The notes: generated by a model from the letters alone, not told the origin. A DNA stretch of 64,000 nt from Ferrovibrio sp965278975 (GCF_965278975.1 NZ_OZ257126.1:2046001-2110000); one strand, 5' to 3'. Shown: positions 35,465 to 44,318, numbered from the stretch's first letter. Made by a program: numbers and translations.

Positions 35465-35738
35465 GCTTGGCCATGTTCAACAAGAGTGCCAACACATCCC
35501 GTTCGATGATGTTGTTGTCAGCCGCGTAGCTTTGCGAGAGGCCGGCAACCAACTCGCCAACAGTCATCGGCGCCTCCAGGCGCTGCCAGATATCGGTGCC
35601 TATTTCATCCAGGCCGAAATACAGGCCGTTCTCCATATCCATCATGACCACCACTCCCTCCACCTCGGTGGACAGGACCGGCGGACGCCTGCGAATACGG
35701 GCTTTCTGCGATATCTGGAGGTTCGGAGCTTCAATCAT
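35442..35738 (-). CDS. PqqD-like RiPP recognition element (lasso B1 protein)
   Basis: 98 residues from the ATG at 35738; the frame can be opened further to 35810 but without a family-like N-terminus. The PqqD winged-helix pattern is clear: RIRRRPPVLSTEVEGVVVMMD, then NGLYFGLDEIGTDIWQRLEAPMTV and a C-terminal helix pair. In split lasso systems this protein binds the leader peptide through the Y/W-P-L-G motif and brings it to the peptidase and cyclase. Its 3' end overlaps the following gene. Confidence 0.88.
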   Translation of the reverse strand: MIEAPNLQISQKARIRRRPPVLSTEVEGVVVMMDMENGLYFGLDEIGTDIWQRLEAPMTVGELVAGLSQSYAADNNIIERDVLALLLNMAKHGLVDID

Positions 35739-35849
35739 CAATACCGCTCTCGGGAGTAGAGTGGCGGCCACAATACGGCATGGTGCCGGCTTGGCAAGCA
35801 CCTCGGCCACGGAGCGGCTGGTGAGCAGGAACAGCAGGCCGGCCGAGCA

Positions 35850-36923
35850 TCAATAGGCCAGCCAGATCATAATATTGCTATCGGTACGCCGCGCCGCGAT
35901 GCGCCGGGTCCCGCCGGGAGCCAGGGCGAGCGGCGATGCCAGCGGCCATGACACCACAGCCCAGCAGGATGTCCGGCCCGGCGCCGGTTTCACCTCGTAA
36001 ACCGACCCCTCGGCCCCTGACCGGTCCAGAACCAGGCGGATCCATTGGATGATGGCATTGGCTGTACCCTCGGTCTCGACCGTTACTTCGACATCGCTGT
36101 GCAAGCCAGGCCAGCTCTCCGGCTGATCGAAGGCAAAGTCGAACAGGGCAACCGGCTGCGACAGCAGGCGCAGGCCCGGGGTGCCAACGATCAGACTATG
36201 CGAGGGCGGGGCCAGCCGGTTGAAGGCCGAAAGGTCGAAGCCTTCGTGTATCCCCATGCGCCGGGTGGCCAGGGTGGGATCGTGGCCCAGGGCCACCATG
36301 ATGGCCCCATCACCCGGAATGACATGCCCGCCAGGCCGTAACAGACGCGGCACCGCATCGCGATGGGTGGCCAGCGTCTCCTGCGCGAGCAAAGTATTGT
36401 CCACGATCTCCGATACGATCGCATCGGCGGGCCGCTCCAGGTCTGTTCCCAGGACCAGGTCGTTGGATTTTCTGGGAATGATGCGCAGCCGGTCTGCCAC
36501 GCCATTGATCCTGGCGATGTCTGCCGCCATGCGTGCCGTGGACGGGTTCATTTCGCAGGCCACGACCCGGCCCGCTCCCGCCCGTAAGGCCAGCAGACCC
36601 AGAAGGCCGGTGCCGGCCCCGATATCCAGCACCAGACTGTCCGGCCCGACCACGCGGGCCAACGCCGCCTCATAGGCGGCATTGCGCGCCGTGTCCTGTA
36701 CCAGATTCCAGTGCCACTTCGGCACCCCGGCATTCAATACCCCGTTGGCGATCCGCCGGTCACGATTGCTGCAGTCTGGATGGTCATGGGCTGCCAGGGC
36801 CAGCGTGAAAGCTTCCGCCCCCTTGCCCTTGTCCAGCAGCATGCGCGCAAAGGCGGCCCAGGCATCCGGTCCCTTATCCCGCAGTATCGGCCAGGCATCG
36901 AAAATGCGATTGAGTTCCGTCAC
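35850..36923 (-). CDS. PRMT-like class I SAM methyltransferase
   Basis: 357 residues from a GTG start with AGGA 7 bases upstream. The N-terminal 80 residues are helical. The SAM-binding motif VLDIGAGTGLLGLLALRAGA and acidic VVACEMNP follow, then SEIVDNTLLAQE, which has the double-Glu loop layout of protein arginine methyltransferases, and a beta-rich C-terminal half. It heads the minus-strand group leading to PqqD, the six-Cys protein, the kinase and the sulfotransferase. A role in methylating the lasso peptide is inferred only from position; the core contains no Arg, so carboxyl or another target would be needed. Confidence 0.75.
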   Translation of the reverse strand: MTELNRIFDAWPILRDKGPDAWAAFARMLLDKGKGAEAFTLALAAHDHPDCSNRDRRIANGVLNAGVPKWHWNLVQDTARNAAYEAALARVVGPDSLVLDIGAGTGLLGLLALRAGAGRVVACEMNPSTARMAADIARINGVADRLRIIPRKSNDLVLGTDLERPADAIVSEIVDNTLLAQETLATHRDAVPRLLRPGGHVIPGDGAIMVALGHDPTLATRRMGIHEGFDLSAFNRLAPPSHSLIVGTPGLRLLSQPVALFDFAFDQPESWPGLHSDVEVTVETEGTANAIIQWIRLVLDRSGAEGSVYEVKPAPGRTSCWAVVSWPLASPLALAPGGTRRIAARRTDSNIMIWLAY

Positions 36924-37080
36924 GGTCTTTTCCTGAATACGGAATCTGCGGGCACAGCGCGCCCTCGACCCTCAACCCAGCCCTGACACGAAGAGCGGCC
37001 GGATCGGCGGGTTGAAAGACGCTTATACTCCCTGCCGCAGATGCTGAAGCTGCGCTGCTTTGATTACAAGCCACCTAAGT

Positions 37081-37460
37081 ATCTTTTAGAATCAGTGATT
37101 TGATCTTGCGCTCTATGTGAGACCTGTAGGGGCTCACATAAAGTGAAATATCGTCTCAACTAAGATACTGACAGTAAATATTATTTTCTTCTGCTAGGTG
37201 AGCAGTTTGTATCGCATAACATGATAATTTCCTCGCGAAATCTCACATATATTGATTCGTATCTAAGCACCTAATTCCACTTGGCCTCTTTCCCATTGGA
37301 GGCGCTAAAATACACGGCGTTGTACTTAAAGATGCTGCTAAACCGCGAACCGAAGCCGATCAACAGATCATTGTTGCCAGAGCCATGCGGAGCCAGGCTG
37401 CCAGGAGAAGGCTGACAGGTGTTTCGGTGCTCACCTCAAAACCCTTGCCTAGGAGGCACA
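37081..37460. other. AT-rich intergenic stretch with duplicated box array
   Basis: No convincing gene. A sharp drop in GC content marks the end of the lasso cluster. TGTAGGGGCTCACATAAAGT begins at 37126, with a second box GTCTCAACTAAGAT 22 bases on, and a further TCTCACATATATTG at 37241. Reverse copies (CTATGTGAGACC at 37113, CTAGGTGAGC at 37194) are also visible. A closely similar pair lies at 38224-38270. These look like binding-site arrays for a regulator or transposase. A strong AGGAGG site stands upstream of the small gene at 37461. Confidence 0.5.
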
Positions 37461-37637
37461 ATGACCAAGTCCCTCAAGTCGATGTTGGAGACCCTTCCTG
37501 AAACACGGCAGCGGAAGATCGAGCTTCGTACGTCCAAGCTCATAGAGGAGCAATCTTATCTATGCCTCATCACTGGTAAGCTCTGGCACTTGATCAGACT
37601 GATCAGCAGGCTATTTGTCGCTAAAGCGAAGCGGTGA
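37461..37637 (+). pseudogene. truncated HTH antitoxin-like ORF
   Basis: 58 codons starting at an ATG with AGGAGG upstream. The first 31 residues (MTKSLKSMLETLPETRQRKI... up to SKLIEEQ) resemble the N-terminus of XRE antitoxins that are normally about 100 residues with the helix-turn-helix after this point. Here the sequence diverges into KLWHLIRLISRLF and stops before any helix-turn-helix. It is probably a gene fragment produced by deletion, although a short expressed peptide cannot be excluded. No toxin partner is visible. Confidence 0.45.
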
Positions 37638-37930
37638 GGTCTGCTACTGATTGCCCGAGCCACAAATAAACAGCGCCAAGAAACGCCCAAGCCGGCGTGA
37701 GGGCTGCATCTCATTGTCAACAACAGCTGTGGCAGCCGTTCCCAACGCCATGATCGCAACTTCGATTCTATTGCCGAGGGCAACTTCTCTATGGCAGAGG
37801 ATATCTAATGACCAAGCCTGACGTCGCTGTAGATATATTTGCCGGTACCGGTGTTATGGCGATTGCTGGGGGAGCTAGGCGCCAGCCATGCTGACTTACT
37901 TAAAAGCTACAGGCTAAATGGAGAATGAGT

Positions 37931-38218
37931 ATGATCGATAATCGCTCCCATGTCATCGAGGGCAGTGGCAATGTATTCCTCGATCTGGGTTTTGATCCCG
38001 CCGAAGCTGAAGTGATGAAGCTACGCGCCGAAGTGATGATCCGTACCGTTAAGCGGTTCAAGGAGCAGGGCTGGACGCAAGCCGAGGCGGCACGACACCT
38101 CGGCATCACGCAGCCGCAGGTGTCCAGGCTTATCAAAGGCAATGTGGAAGATTTCAGCCTGGACTTGCTACTGGCCCTGGCAATACGTGCCGGACTGCAT
38201 CCGCAATTTCGTTTCTAA
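37931..38218 (+). CDS. XRE-family helix-turn-helix regulator (HigA/antitoxin-like)
   Basis: 95 residues. The helix-turn-helix is plain: WTQAEAARHLGITQPQVSRLIKGN at about 48-71 (core cited: TQAEAARHLGITQPQVSRL), followed by FSLDLLLALAIRAGL. The ATG at 37931 has GGAG 7 bases upstream; an ATG two codons earlier is too close. This class regulates itself and is often an antitoxin, but the preceding 290 bases (37638-37930) contain no intact toxin ORF. It ends 6 bases before the second CTCACATAAGGTGA box pair, which could be its operator. Confidence 0.75.
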   Translation: MIDNRSHVIEGSGNVFLDLGFDPAEAEVMKLRAEVMIRTVKRFKEQGWTQAEAARHLGITQPQVSRLIKGNVEDFSLDLLLALAIRAGLHPQFRF

Positions 38219-38223
38219 CGAAT

Positions 38224-38327
38224 GTAGGTCTCACATAAGGTGAAATGTTGTCTCACTTAAGGTGTTAAATTTCTTAGATATTTTATGCCGGATAGGTGCT
38301 GATTAATCTCACATAACCTGAAAATCC
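38224..38327. repeat. CTCACATAA box array, second copy
   Basis: TGTAGGTCTCACATAAGG begins at 38224; a second box TCTCACTTAAGGTG starts 22 bases later, and a third, TCTCACATAACCTGAAAA, is at 38307. The first two match the pair at 37126-37171 in sequence, orientation and spacing. The 22-base period is two DNA turns, so proteins would bind on one face. Candidates are XRE operators or transposon-end repeats. Confidence 0.5.
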
Positions 38328-38604
38328 GAACGGGAATTCACATTGAAGAATCTATGAGGCTTAGGTGAGCAGGCGGAGCTGATTGGAATGATATGATCGG
38401 TCAAGCAATTATTGCTTGAATCTACTCTTACATTTTTGAGGGGGCGTGGCCTCTAATTTGATACTGCCTGGGGAAGCGGGACGGCTAAGCAACCACGGTC
38501 AACATATCCGCCCACGCCACCAATGCTGAAATCTCCGAAGCAGAATGGCGCTTCGGTCCGACCACTCTTTAGGAATGATCAGAGAGGGTATCAGGGGTTA
38601 GACG
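38328..38604. other. intergenic stretch without recognised genes
   Basis: AT-rich at the left and more GC-rich at the right. A reverse-orientation box-like CTTAGGTGAGC occurs at 38361. No ORF, RNA gene or terminator could be supported. Confidence 0.5.
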
Positions 38605-38880
38605 CTACCCTTCGCTATCTGGCTCCATGGCGAGCAGCCGGCTTGTAATGTTGTTCACCTCCTTACGGGCTTGTGCAAGTACCCAGGTGCCATTGCCGTT
38701 GTGTTCATCAATCGCAAGATCGATGGCATCGTTGGCTGCATTAAACATTACGCCGATTTCAGCTGTTCGTAGGTGGTCGGGCAGACCAATCGTGAGCCTG
38801 TCGATCAGCAGGGCGATGAACAGGCGGTGGGCGAGCTGGACGCCTTCAAAACGCGCTAATACTGCTTGGATATTTTCCAT
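38605..38880 (-). CDS. small hypothetical protein
   Basis: 91 residues, soluble and mostly helical, with no domain I recognise. A good ribosome-binding site (AAGGGAAG) lies just upstream of the ATG at 38880, and its codon use is regular, so I regard it as a real gene. It stands alone on the minus strand in the AT-richer island, between the box arrays and the imuA relic. No function can be assigned. Confidence 0.55.
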   Translation of the reverse strand: MENIQAVLARFEGVQLAHRLFIALLIDRLTIGLPDHLRTAEIGVMFNAANDAIDLAIDEHNGNGTWVLAQARKEVNNITSRLLAMEPDSEG

Positions 38881-39066
38881 AATCTTCCCTTGTGTTGAGT
38901 TGACGACCCAACACGACTAGGATGTTTTATAGTTATGTATACTCTTTAAAGTTTATAGCGGGCCTGCATACTGGGTAATGTCAGCGAGGTATTAATGAAA
39001 GAACATTTGTCGATCATATTGGATCAAGAGTAGAGCATACGCGTTCTGACTCCAGGAGGCTCCTCC

Positions 39067-39609
39067 ATGTCCCAGCCCGCCACCGTTGAGCGCCTACGCA
39101 GCCGCCTCTCCCCCAGATCGAGCAGGCCTTGCCCCGGCGTGTGGCGCGCTGCATGAGCTGACCGGTGACCGGGGAGCTACGCCATCACGGCCTTCCTGGT
39201 AGCCGCCATTAGCCGCGATGCGCGGTCTAGGCAAGTACTGTGGGTAACGCCTGAGCCAACGCTCTACGCGCATGGCCTGGCGCAGTTGGGCCTGGATCAC
39301 CGCAGGCTCACCGTCGTCGATGCCCGCCGCGCTGATGACCGCCTTTGGGCGACCGAGGAGGGCTTGCGGGAACTGGGCTATGGCGCAGTGGTTGCCGCTA
39401 TCGACAGCGCAGACCTTACCGAGACCCGCCGCTTGCAACTGGCTGCCGAGAAGAGCCGCAGTATCGGTTTTTTGATCCGGCAGGACCGGCAACCTTCCGT
39501 GGCCCTCACTTGCTGGCGGCAGCAGAATAGCAGCCCCAACGCTCCCTTGGTGCTGATCGCTACCGAAGCGAACAGGGTTCGGCTGGCCCTGGCGACAATG
39601 GTATGTTGA
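39067..39609 (+). pseudogene. imuA: imuA (SOS mutagenesis RecA-like protein) remnant with frameshifts
   Basis: The pieces fit ImuA in order but in different frames. MSQPATVERLRSRL opens at 39067; ALHELTGDRGAT follows near 39145 in another frame. From about 39177 a third frame reads AITAFLVAAIS, VLWVTPEPTLYAHGLAQLGL, LWATEEGLRELGY and ADLTETRRLQLAAE. At least two indels separate these, and the C-terminus is cut. Neither imuB nor dnaE2 is nearby. It is a decayed copy, now flanking the secretion locus. Confidence 0.7.
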
Positions 39610-39810
39610 TCGGCTTTGGTTCGCGGCCTAGCCGTACCTGCAGGTAGGTATCAGGCGGGTTGCCCGGACAAGCCGGCTGCTCCCATCTAGAGAGCATTGT
39701 GCCATGAATTCTCTGTAGGGACCGGTTCTAAAAGTTATGGTTCGTGACCAGTTTGCCAGACGGCGCAGGGCAAAAAATGGAAGATGCAGGAAAAGTGATT
39801 ACTTCGCCGG

Positions 39811-39915
39811 AAATTGTCAGAAAAGCTGGTGATAAATTGTCATTCGACTCGGTGCGAGTTGCCGGAACCGGCCCGGAAATTGTCAACTAACGTGGTTTCC
39901 GACATGAGGTGTCAA
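39811..39915. repeat. (G/T)AAATTGTCA box cluster, candidate transposon-end sequence
   Basis: GAAATTGTCA at 39811-39820, TAAATTGTCA at 39834-39843 and GAAATTGTCA at 39878-39887, then GGTGTCAATC at 39908. The third box continues into a block (through GTGGTTTCCGACA) that recurs in the same orientation at 60401-60429 with 25 of 29 bases identical. The rest of 39610-40032 carries no gene. The TGTCA repeats resemble TnsB/TniA-type binding sites, which is interpretation only. Confidence 0.5.
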
Positions 39916-40032
39916 TCTGCCTCTGACCGCGACGCTTTTTGAAGAGTTACCTTTTTTCGAGCATGTAATTGAATTTGCCGGATCAACCCTGAAGTTATCC
40001 ACAGTATTCATCGACATCTTCTTTTACGATAT

Positions 40033-40061
40033 TTGCCTCACCTTTATGCGCTTCGTATAAG
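40033..40061 (+). promoter_or_regulatory. candidate promoter of the T2SS operon
   Basis: TTGCCT at 40033-40038, a 17-base spacer and TATAAG at 40056-40061, about 50 bases upstream of gspE. The leader contains a run of eight G at 40078-40085, which could serve as a distant ribosome-binding element or a slippage site. Confidence 0.5.
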
Positions 40062-40111
40062 AAGTGTGGTGATTGGAGGGGGGGGCATTGTTGCTCTAAT
40101 GCGGCTTTTAG

Positions 40112-41821
40112 ATGAATAAACCATTGGTTGTTCATGACCTGCCGCCGCCCAGCGGCCGGCTGGAAACCCTGCTGCTGGAGCGCGCCCTGCTGAACCCGGC
40201 AGCGCTTGAGCGTGCCTCTGTTGTCTGCCAGTCTTCCGGCACGCCCCTGGTCACCGTGCTGGTGCGGCTTGGCCTGGTGGATGAAGAGCGCCTTGCCGCC
40301 ACGCTGGCGGAAGCAGCCGGTGCCGAACTCTGCCCGGCTTCGGCACTGCCAGACGAGCCGGTCGGCACTGATCTGCTGCCGCAGCGTTTCCTGCAATCGA
40401 TCCAGGCGCTGCCGCTGGCATTGGCGCCTGACCTTGCGGAAGTGGCCCTGGTCGATCCGACGGATGCGGAAGCGCTGGCAGCGTTGCGCTATCGCTTGCG
40501 CCGGCCCTTGCGGCTCAGCGTGTTGCGGGCTGGAGATTTCGAGCGTGGCTTCGAGCGGCTTTATGGTGACGGCGTCCAGGCGGCGCTGACGCGTCAGCAG
40601 CAGGAGGGCGAGGCCGACGACGCACTGCAGGCCGATGATCTGGAGCGGCTGCGCGACCAGGCCAGCGACGCACCGGTGATCCGTCTGGTCAACCGCTGGA
40701 TCGAGCGCGCCGCCGAGGCCGGGGCATCGGATATCCATATCGAGCCGCTGGACAACAGTCTGCGGGTTCGCTTCCGGGTGGATGGTGTGCTGCGCGAGAT
40801 CGAGCAGGCGGCGCGGACGCTACATGCCGCCATTGTTTCGCGCCTGAAAATCATGGCGCGGCTGGATATCGCCGAGCGCCGCCTGGCGCAGGATGGCCGT
40901 ATCACCGCCGTGGTGCGCGGCCGCGAGGTCGATATCCGCGTCTCCATCGTGCCGACGGGCAGCGGCGAAAGCGTGGTGCTGCGCCTGCTTGAGCGCGCCG
41001 GCATGGTGATGACGTTTGAAGCATTGGGCTTTCACCAGGCGGTGCAAGCGCAGTTCGAGGCCTTGTTCCGCCGGCCGCATGGCATTGTGCTGGTTACGGG
41101 CCCGACCGGCAGCGGCAAGACCACCACGCTCTATGCCGCCTTGCTGCAATTGCGCCAGCCGGGCGTGAAAATCCTGACCATTGAGGACCCGATCGAGTAT
41201 CGCCTTGAGGGCGTGATGCAAACCCAGGTAAAGCCGCAGATCGGCCTTAGCTTTGCCAACACGCTGCGGGCCTTCCTGCGCCACGATCCCGATATCATGA
41301 TGGTGGGCGAGATTCGGGATGCGGAAACCGCGCGGATCGCCGCGCAGGCCGCGCTGACTGGCCATCTGGTGCTCTCCACCCTGCACACCAATGATGCGCC
41401 AAGCGGCATCGCCCGCCTGCTGGATATGGAGATCGAGCCCTATCTGCTCAATGCCACTATAAACGGCATCGCGGCGCAACGCCTGGTGCGCAAGCTCTGC
41501 CCGCATTGCCGCCGCGAATGCCGGCCCGAGGCAGCCATTGCTGCCGATCTGCGCGGCCTCGGCTTGCCGGAGCGCGACTGGCAGCCGGTCGGCTGTGTGC
41601 AATGCCATGGCATCGGCTATGCCGGGCGGGTGGTGATCGCCGAGATCATGGCGATGAGTGATCAACTGCGCCGGCTGGCTTCCGAGCGGGCCGGTGCTAC
41701 CCGCATGCGCGAGGCGGCCCTTGCTGGCGGCATGGAGAGCATGTACCAGGCTGGTTTGCGCAAGGTTGCCGAAGGCATCACCACCAGCGATGAAGTGCTG
41801 CGTGTCACGGCGGGGGGCTAG
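40112..41821 (+). CDS. gspE: type II secretion ATPase GspE
   Basis: 569 residues. N-terminal N1E-like domain (about 15-150), then IHIEPLDNSLRVRFRVDGVL, Walker A GPTGSGKTTT (about 330), the Asp box and Walker B in HDPDIMMVGEIRDAETA, the His box in GHLVLSTLHTNDA, and a zinc module CPHCRREC ... CVQCHGIGYAGR. It is the hexameric cytoplasmic motor that drives pseudopilus assembly. It heads the operon; gspF follows 6 bases later. Confidence 0.95.
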   Translation: MNKPLVVHDLPPPSGRLETLLLERALLNPAALERASVVCQSSGTPLVTVLVRLGLVDEERLAATLAEAAGAELCPASALPDEPVGTDLLPQRFLQSIQALPLALAPDLAEVALVDPTDAEALAALRYRLRRPLRLSVLRAGDFERGFERLYGDGVQAALTRQQQEGEADDALQADDLERLRDQASDAPVIRLVNRWIERAAEAGASDIHIEPLDNSLRVRFRVDGVLREIEQAARTLHAAIVSRLKIMARLDIAERRLAQDGRITAVVRGREVDIRVSIVPTGSGESVVLRLLERAGMVMTFEALGFHQAVQAQFEALFRRPHGIVLVTGPTGSGKTTTLYAALLQLRQPGVKILTIEDPIEYRLEGVMQTQVKPQIGLSFANTLRAFLRHDPDIMMVGEIRDAETARIAAQAALTGHLVLSTLHTNDAPSGIARLLDMEIEPYLLNATINGIAAQRLVRKLCPHCRRECRPEAAIAADLRGLGLPERDWQPVGCVQCHGIGYAGRVVIAEIMAMSDQLRRLASERAGATRMREAALAGGMESMYQAGLRKVAEGITTSDEVLRVTAGG

Positions 41822-41827
41822 CGGGCG

Positions 41828-43042
41828 ATGCCGGTCTATCGCTACCGCGCCATCAGCAATAGTGGCGAAACCCAGCAGGGTGACGCCGAAACCCATGATG
41901 CAGCAGCGGCGCGCCAGCAACTGCGTCAGCGCGGCCTGATGCTGCTGGATTTGCGGGAAGCCAGTGCGACACCTAGCCTGTTTGCTGGCTTTGACACTTC
42001 ACGGCGTCGGGTTAACAGCCGCGAGTTGGCAGACTTTGCCTCCGGCCTGGCGGCATTGCTTGCGGCTGGATTGCCGCTTGACCGCGCGCTGGCCGCCATG
42101 GGCCGCGAAGATAAACGCAGTCCGCTTGCCGGCGTTGCGGCAAAGCTGCGCGAGGCGGTGCGGCGCGGCCAGCCTTTGGCGCAAGCGATGGAAGCACATG
42201 GTGCGCTGTTTTCGCCGATGCAGCGCGCCCTGGTGCAAGCCGGCGAGACGGGCGGTAATCTTGCCGCCTGCCTGCAGCGCATGGCGGAAATGGCTGAGCG
42301 CCGCGTTGCCACTGTTGAGGCGCTGCGTTCGGCGCTGGTTTATCCCGCTTGCCTGTTGGTGATGGCCCTGCTGTCGCTGGTGTTCATCGCCACGGTGGTG
42401 TTGCCGCAATTCCACCCCTTCTTCGAGGATGCCGGCGTGGCTATGCCATTGCCGGCGGAAATCCTGCTTGGGTCCGGCGATCTGCTGCGGGATTACTATT
42501 ATCTCCTGCTGCCGCTTCTCGCAGCCCTGGTCTGGACAGCTTTCCGTGCCGCGCGTCATCCTGAACTGCGCTTGAAGCGTGACCGGCTACTGCTGCGATT
42601 GCCGGTTGTCGGTCCGCTGCTGGCCGTACTGGAAGCTGAGCGGCTTTGCCGCCTGCTTGCCACATTGCTGCACCAGGGCGTTGCTCTGCCTGCCGCCTGG
42701 CGGCTGACTCTGGAAGGTCTTGGCAATGCCGCATTCAGCGCCAGCCTGGAGCTGGTCGCGGGCTTGATCCGTCGAGGCGGTGATCTGGCGGGCGGCTTGG
42801 CAAATTCACCCTATCTGCCGGCTACCGCCATTGATCTGGTGGCTATCGGCGAGCAATCTGGTCAGCTCGCTGCCATGCTGCTGCGTGCCGCTGATCTGAT
42901 CGACCTGGATGCGAAGCGGCGAACCCAGCGTTTATTGGCATTGCTGTCGCCCATTGTCACCGTGCTGGTCGGCGCCTTGGTGGCGGCGGTGATTGCCACG
43001 GTTTTCACAGCTTTGCTCAGTCTCAATCAATTGGCCACTTGA
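41828..43042 (+). CDS. gspF: type II secretion inner-membrane platform protein GspF
   Basis: 404 residues with two GspF domains, each followed by membrane segments. The opening MPVYRYRAISNSGETQQG is the family N-terminus; FASGLAALLAAGLPLDRAL and LLHQGVALPAAWRLTLEG mark the two repeats. ALLSPIVTVLVGALVAAVI is the final membrane segment. It is the rotating or anchoring platform for the pseudopilus. Confidence 0.95.
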   Translation: MPVYRYRAISNSGETQQGDAETHDAAAARQQLRQRGLMLLDLREASATPSLFAGFDTSRRRVNSRELADFASGLAALLAAGLPLDRALAAMGREDKRSPLAGVAAKLREAVRRGQPLAQAMEAHGALFSPMQRALVQAGETGGNLAACLQRMAEMAERRVATVEALRSALVYPACLLVMALLSLVFIATVVLPQFHPFFEDAGVAMPLPAEILLGSGDLLRDYYYLLLPLLAALVWTAFRAARHPELRLKRDRLLLRLPVVGPLLAVLEAERLCRLLATLLHQGVALPAAWRLTLEGLGNAAFSASLELVAGLIRRGGDLAGGLANSPYLPATAIDLVAIGEQSGQLAAMLLRAADLIDLDAKRRTQRLLALLSPIVTVLVGALVAAVIATVFTALLSLNQLAT

Positions 43043-43049
43043 GGCATCG

Positions 43050-43520
43050 ATGTTGATCTTGCTTGACCGTTTTGTTCGATCGTGCCGAGGGCTTGCTGCA
43101 CGGCGTCGCCACAGAGGCAGCGCCGGCTTCACCCTGATCGAACTCCTAGTGGTGCTGTTCATCATCGGCCTGCTGGCGGCAATTGGTTCGCCACCGGTAT
43201 TCCGCTATCTCGGCAAGGCGAAGACCGATGCCGCGCGTGCCCAGTTGCAGAATATCTCCGCCTCGGTGGACCTGTTCCGCTTTGATGCGGGCCGGTATCC
43301 GAGCCAGGAGGAGGGGCTAGAGGCATTGATAGCCAAGCCAGCCAGCATTGAGCAATGGAATGGCCCCTATCTGAAGAAGCGTGCCAGCCTGACAGATCCC
43401 TGGGGGCAGCTCTATCTGTATCGCTTCCCCGGCGAACATGGCGATTTCGATGTTTATTCGCTTGGCTCAGATAAGGCCGTGGGTGGTAGCGGTGAGGCGC
43501 AGGATGTCGGGAACTGGTAA
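43050..43520 (+). CDS. gspG: major pseudopilin GspG
   Basis: 156 residues. A leader of about 26 residues ends at the prepilin peptidase site G|FTLIELLVV with Glu5 present. The body contains YPSQEEGLEALI, YLKKRASLTDPWGQLYLYR and a C-terminal GSDKAVGG calcium-site region, as in GspG. The start at 43050 follows the gspF stop; upstream in-frame codons lie inside gspF. It is the main pseudopilus subunit, cleaved and methylated by a prepilin peptidase. Confidence 0.95.
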   Translation: MLILLDRFVRSCRGLAARRRHRGSAGFTLIELLVVLFIIGLLAAIGSPPVFRYLGKAKTDAARAQLQNISASVDLFRFDAGRYPSQEEGLEALIAKPASIEQWNGPYLKKRASLTDPWGQLYLYRFPGEHGDFDVYSLGSDKAVGGSGEAQDVGNW

Positions 43521-43932
43521 GCAGGCCGGCTTTAGTTTGCTGGAAATGTTGGTGGTGCTGGCTATTGTCAGCGTGGCCAGCATGGCTGCGGCACAATTGT
43601 TTGCGCCACGCCCGGAGGCAGCCATGGTGCGTGCTGCGCGCGATACCCTGGCCGCCGATCTGCGTCGCCAGCGGCTGGCGGCCCTCAGCACAGGCCGGAT
43701 GCACGGCATCACCCTTTATGAAGAAGGCAATGGTTACCGATTATTGCCTCAAGGCTCAGGCATACGCCTGCCGGAGGCAATGCGTCTATCCAGCCAGGGA
43801 AACCCTGGCGTGATGTTCAATCCTGATGGTTCGTCGTCAGGCGGCCACCTGCGTCTGCGGGTCGGTGGTGTTGCCCTCAGCCTTACGGTTGAACCCTTGC
43901 TTGGGCGAATTACGCAGGCGGAACGCTCGTGA
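43504..43932 (+). CDS. gspH: minor pseudopilin GspH
   Basis: 142 residues. A very short leader gives the cleavage site QAG|FSLLEMLVVLAIVSVAS with the Glu5 equivalent. The GspH/FimT body follows, with ARDTLAADLRRQRLAALSTG. It overlaps gspG by 17 bases and gspI by 4. Confidence 0.85.
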   Translation: MSGTGKQAGFSLLEMLVVLAIVSVASMAAAQLFAPRPEAAMVRAARDTLAADLRRQRLAALSTGRMHGITLYEEGNGYRLLPQGSGIRLPEAMRLSSQGNPGVMFNPDGSSSGGHLRLRVGGVALSLTVEPLLGRITQAERS

Positions 43933-44318
43933 AGCGCACGCGCGGTTTCACCCTGCTGGAGATGCTGGTGGCCTTGGCTATCGCGGCCTTGGCCATTACC
44001 GGTTGGTTGTCGCTGCAAGGAGATTTTTCGGCGCGGTGGCTGGGCAGTGAGGAATTGCAGCGGGCCGCGGCGCTGGGGGCTGATCTTACGGATCGTCTTG
44101 GCCGGGATTTGCCGCTAGGGGACCAGGAGGGGCGGGCACCTGAATTCGGTGGCCTGCGCTGGAGTTTGCGGGTAGTGCCATTGGATGGCGATATTCCAGT
44201 AGGTAGCGCTTCCTGGCACCTGCATAGCTATAGCTTGGCCATCGGCCATGATCTTGGCCGCCCGGTATTGACGCTGAAGGGGCGTCGGTTGGCCCGGAAT
44301 CCAGAGCGGAACGGCTGA
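43929..44318 (+). CDS. gspI: minor pseudopilin GspI
   Basis: 129 residues from a GTG start overlapping the gspH stop. The leader MKRTRG precedes |FTLLEMLVALAIAALAITG. The small C-terminal body is divergent, and assignment rests on order and length. It forms the pseudopilus tip with GspJ and GspK. Confidence 0.85.
   Translation: MKRTRGFTLLEMLVALAIAALAITGWLSLQGDFSARWLGSEELQRAAALGADLTDRLGRDLPLGDQEGRAPEFGGLRWSLRVVPLDGDIPVGSASWHLHSYSLAIGHDLGRPVLTLKGRRLARNPERNG

Noticed and set aside
39995..40003. TTATCCACA, a perfect DnaA box, upstream of gspE
   Set aside because: Single occurrence without clustering, AT-rich unwinding element or replication genes; likely chance.
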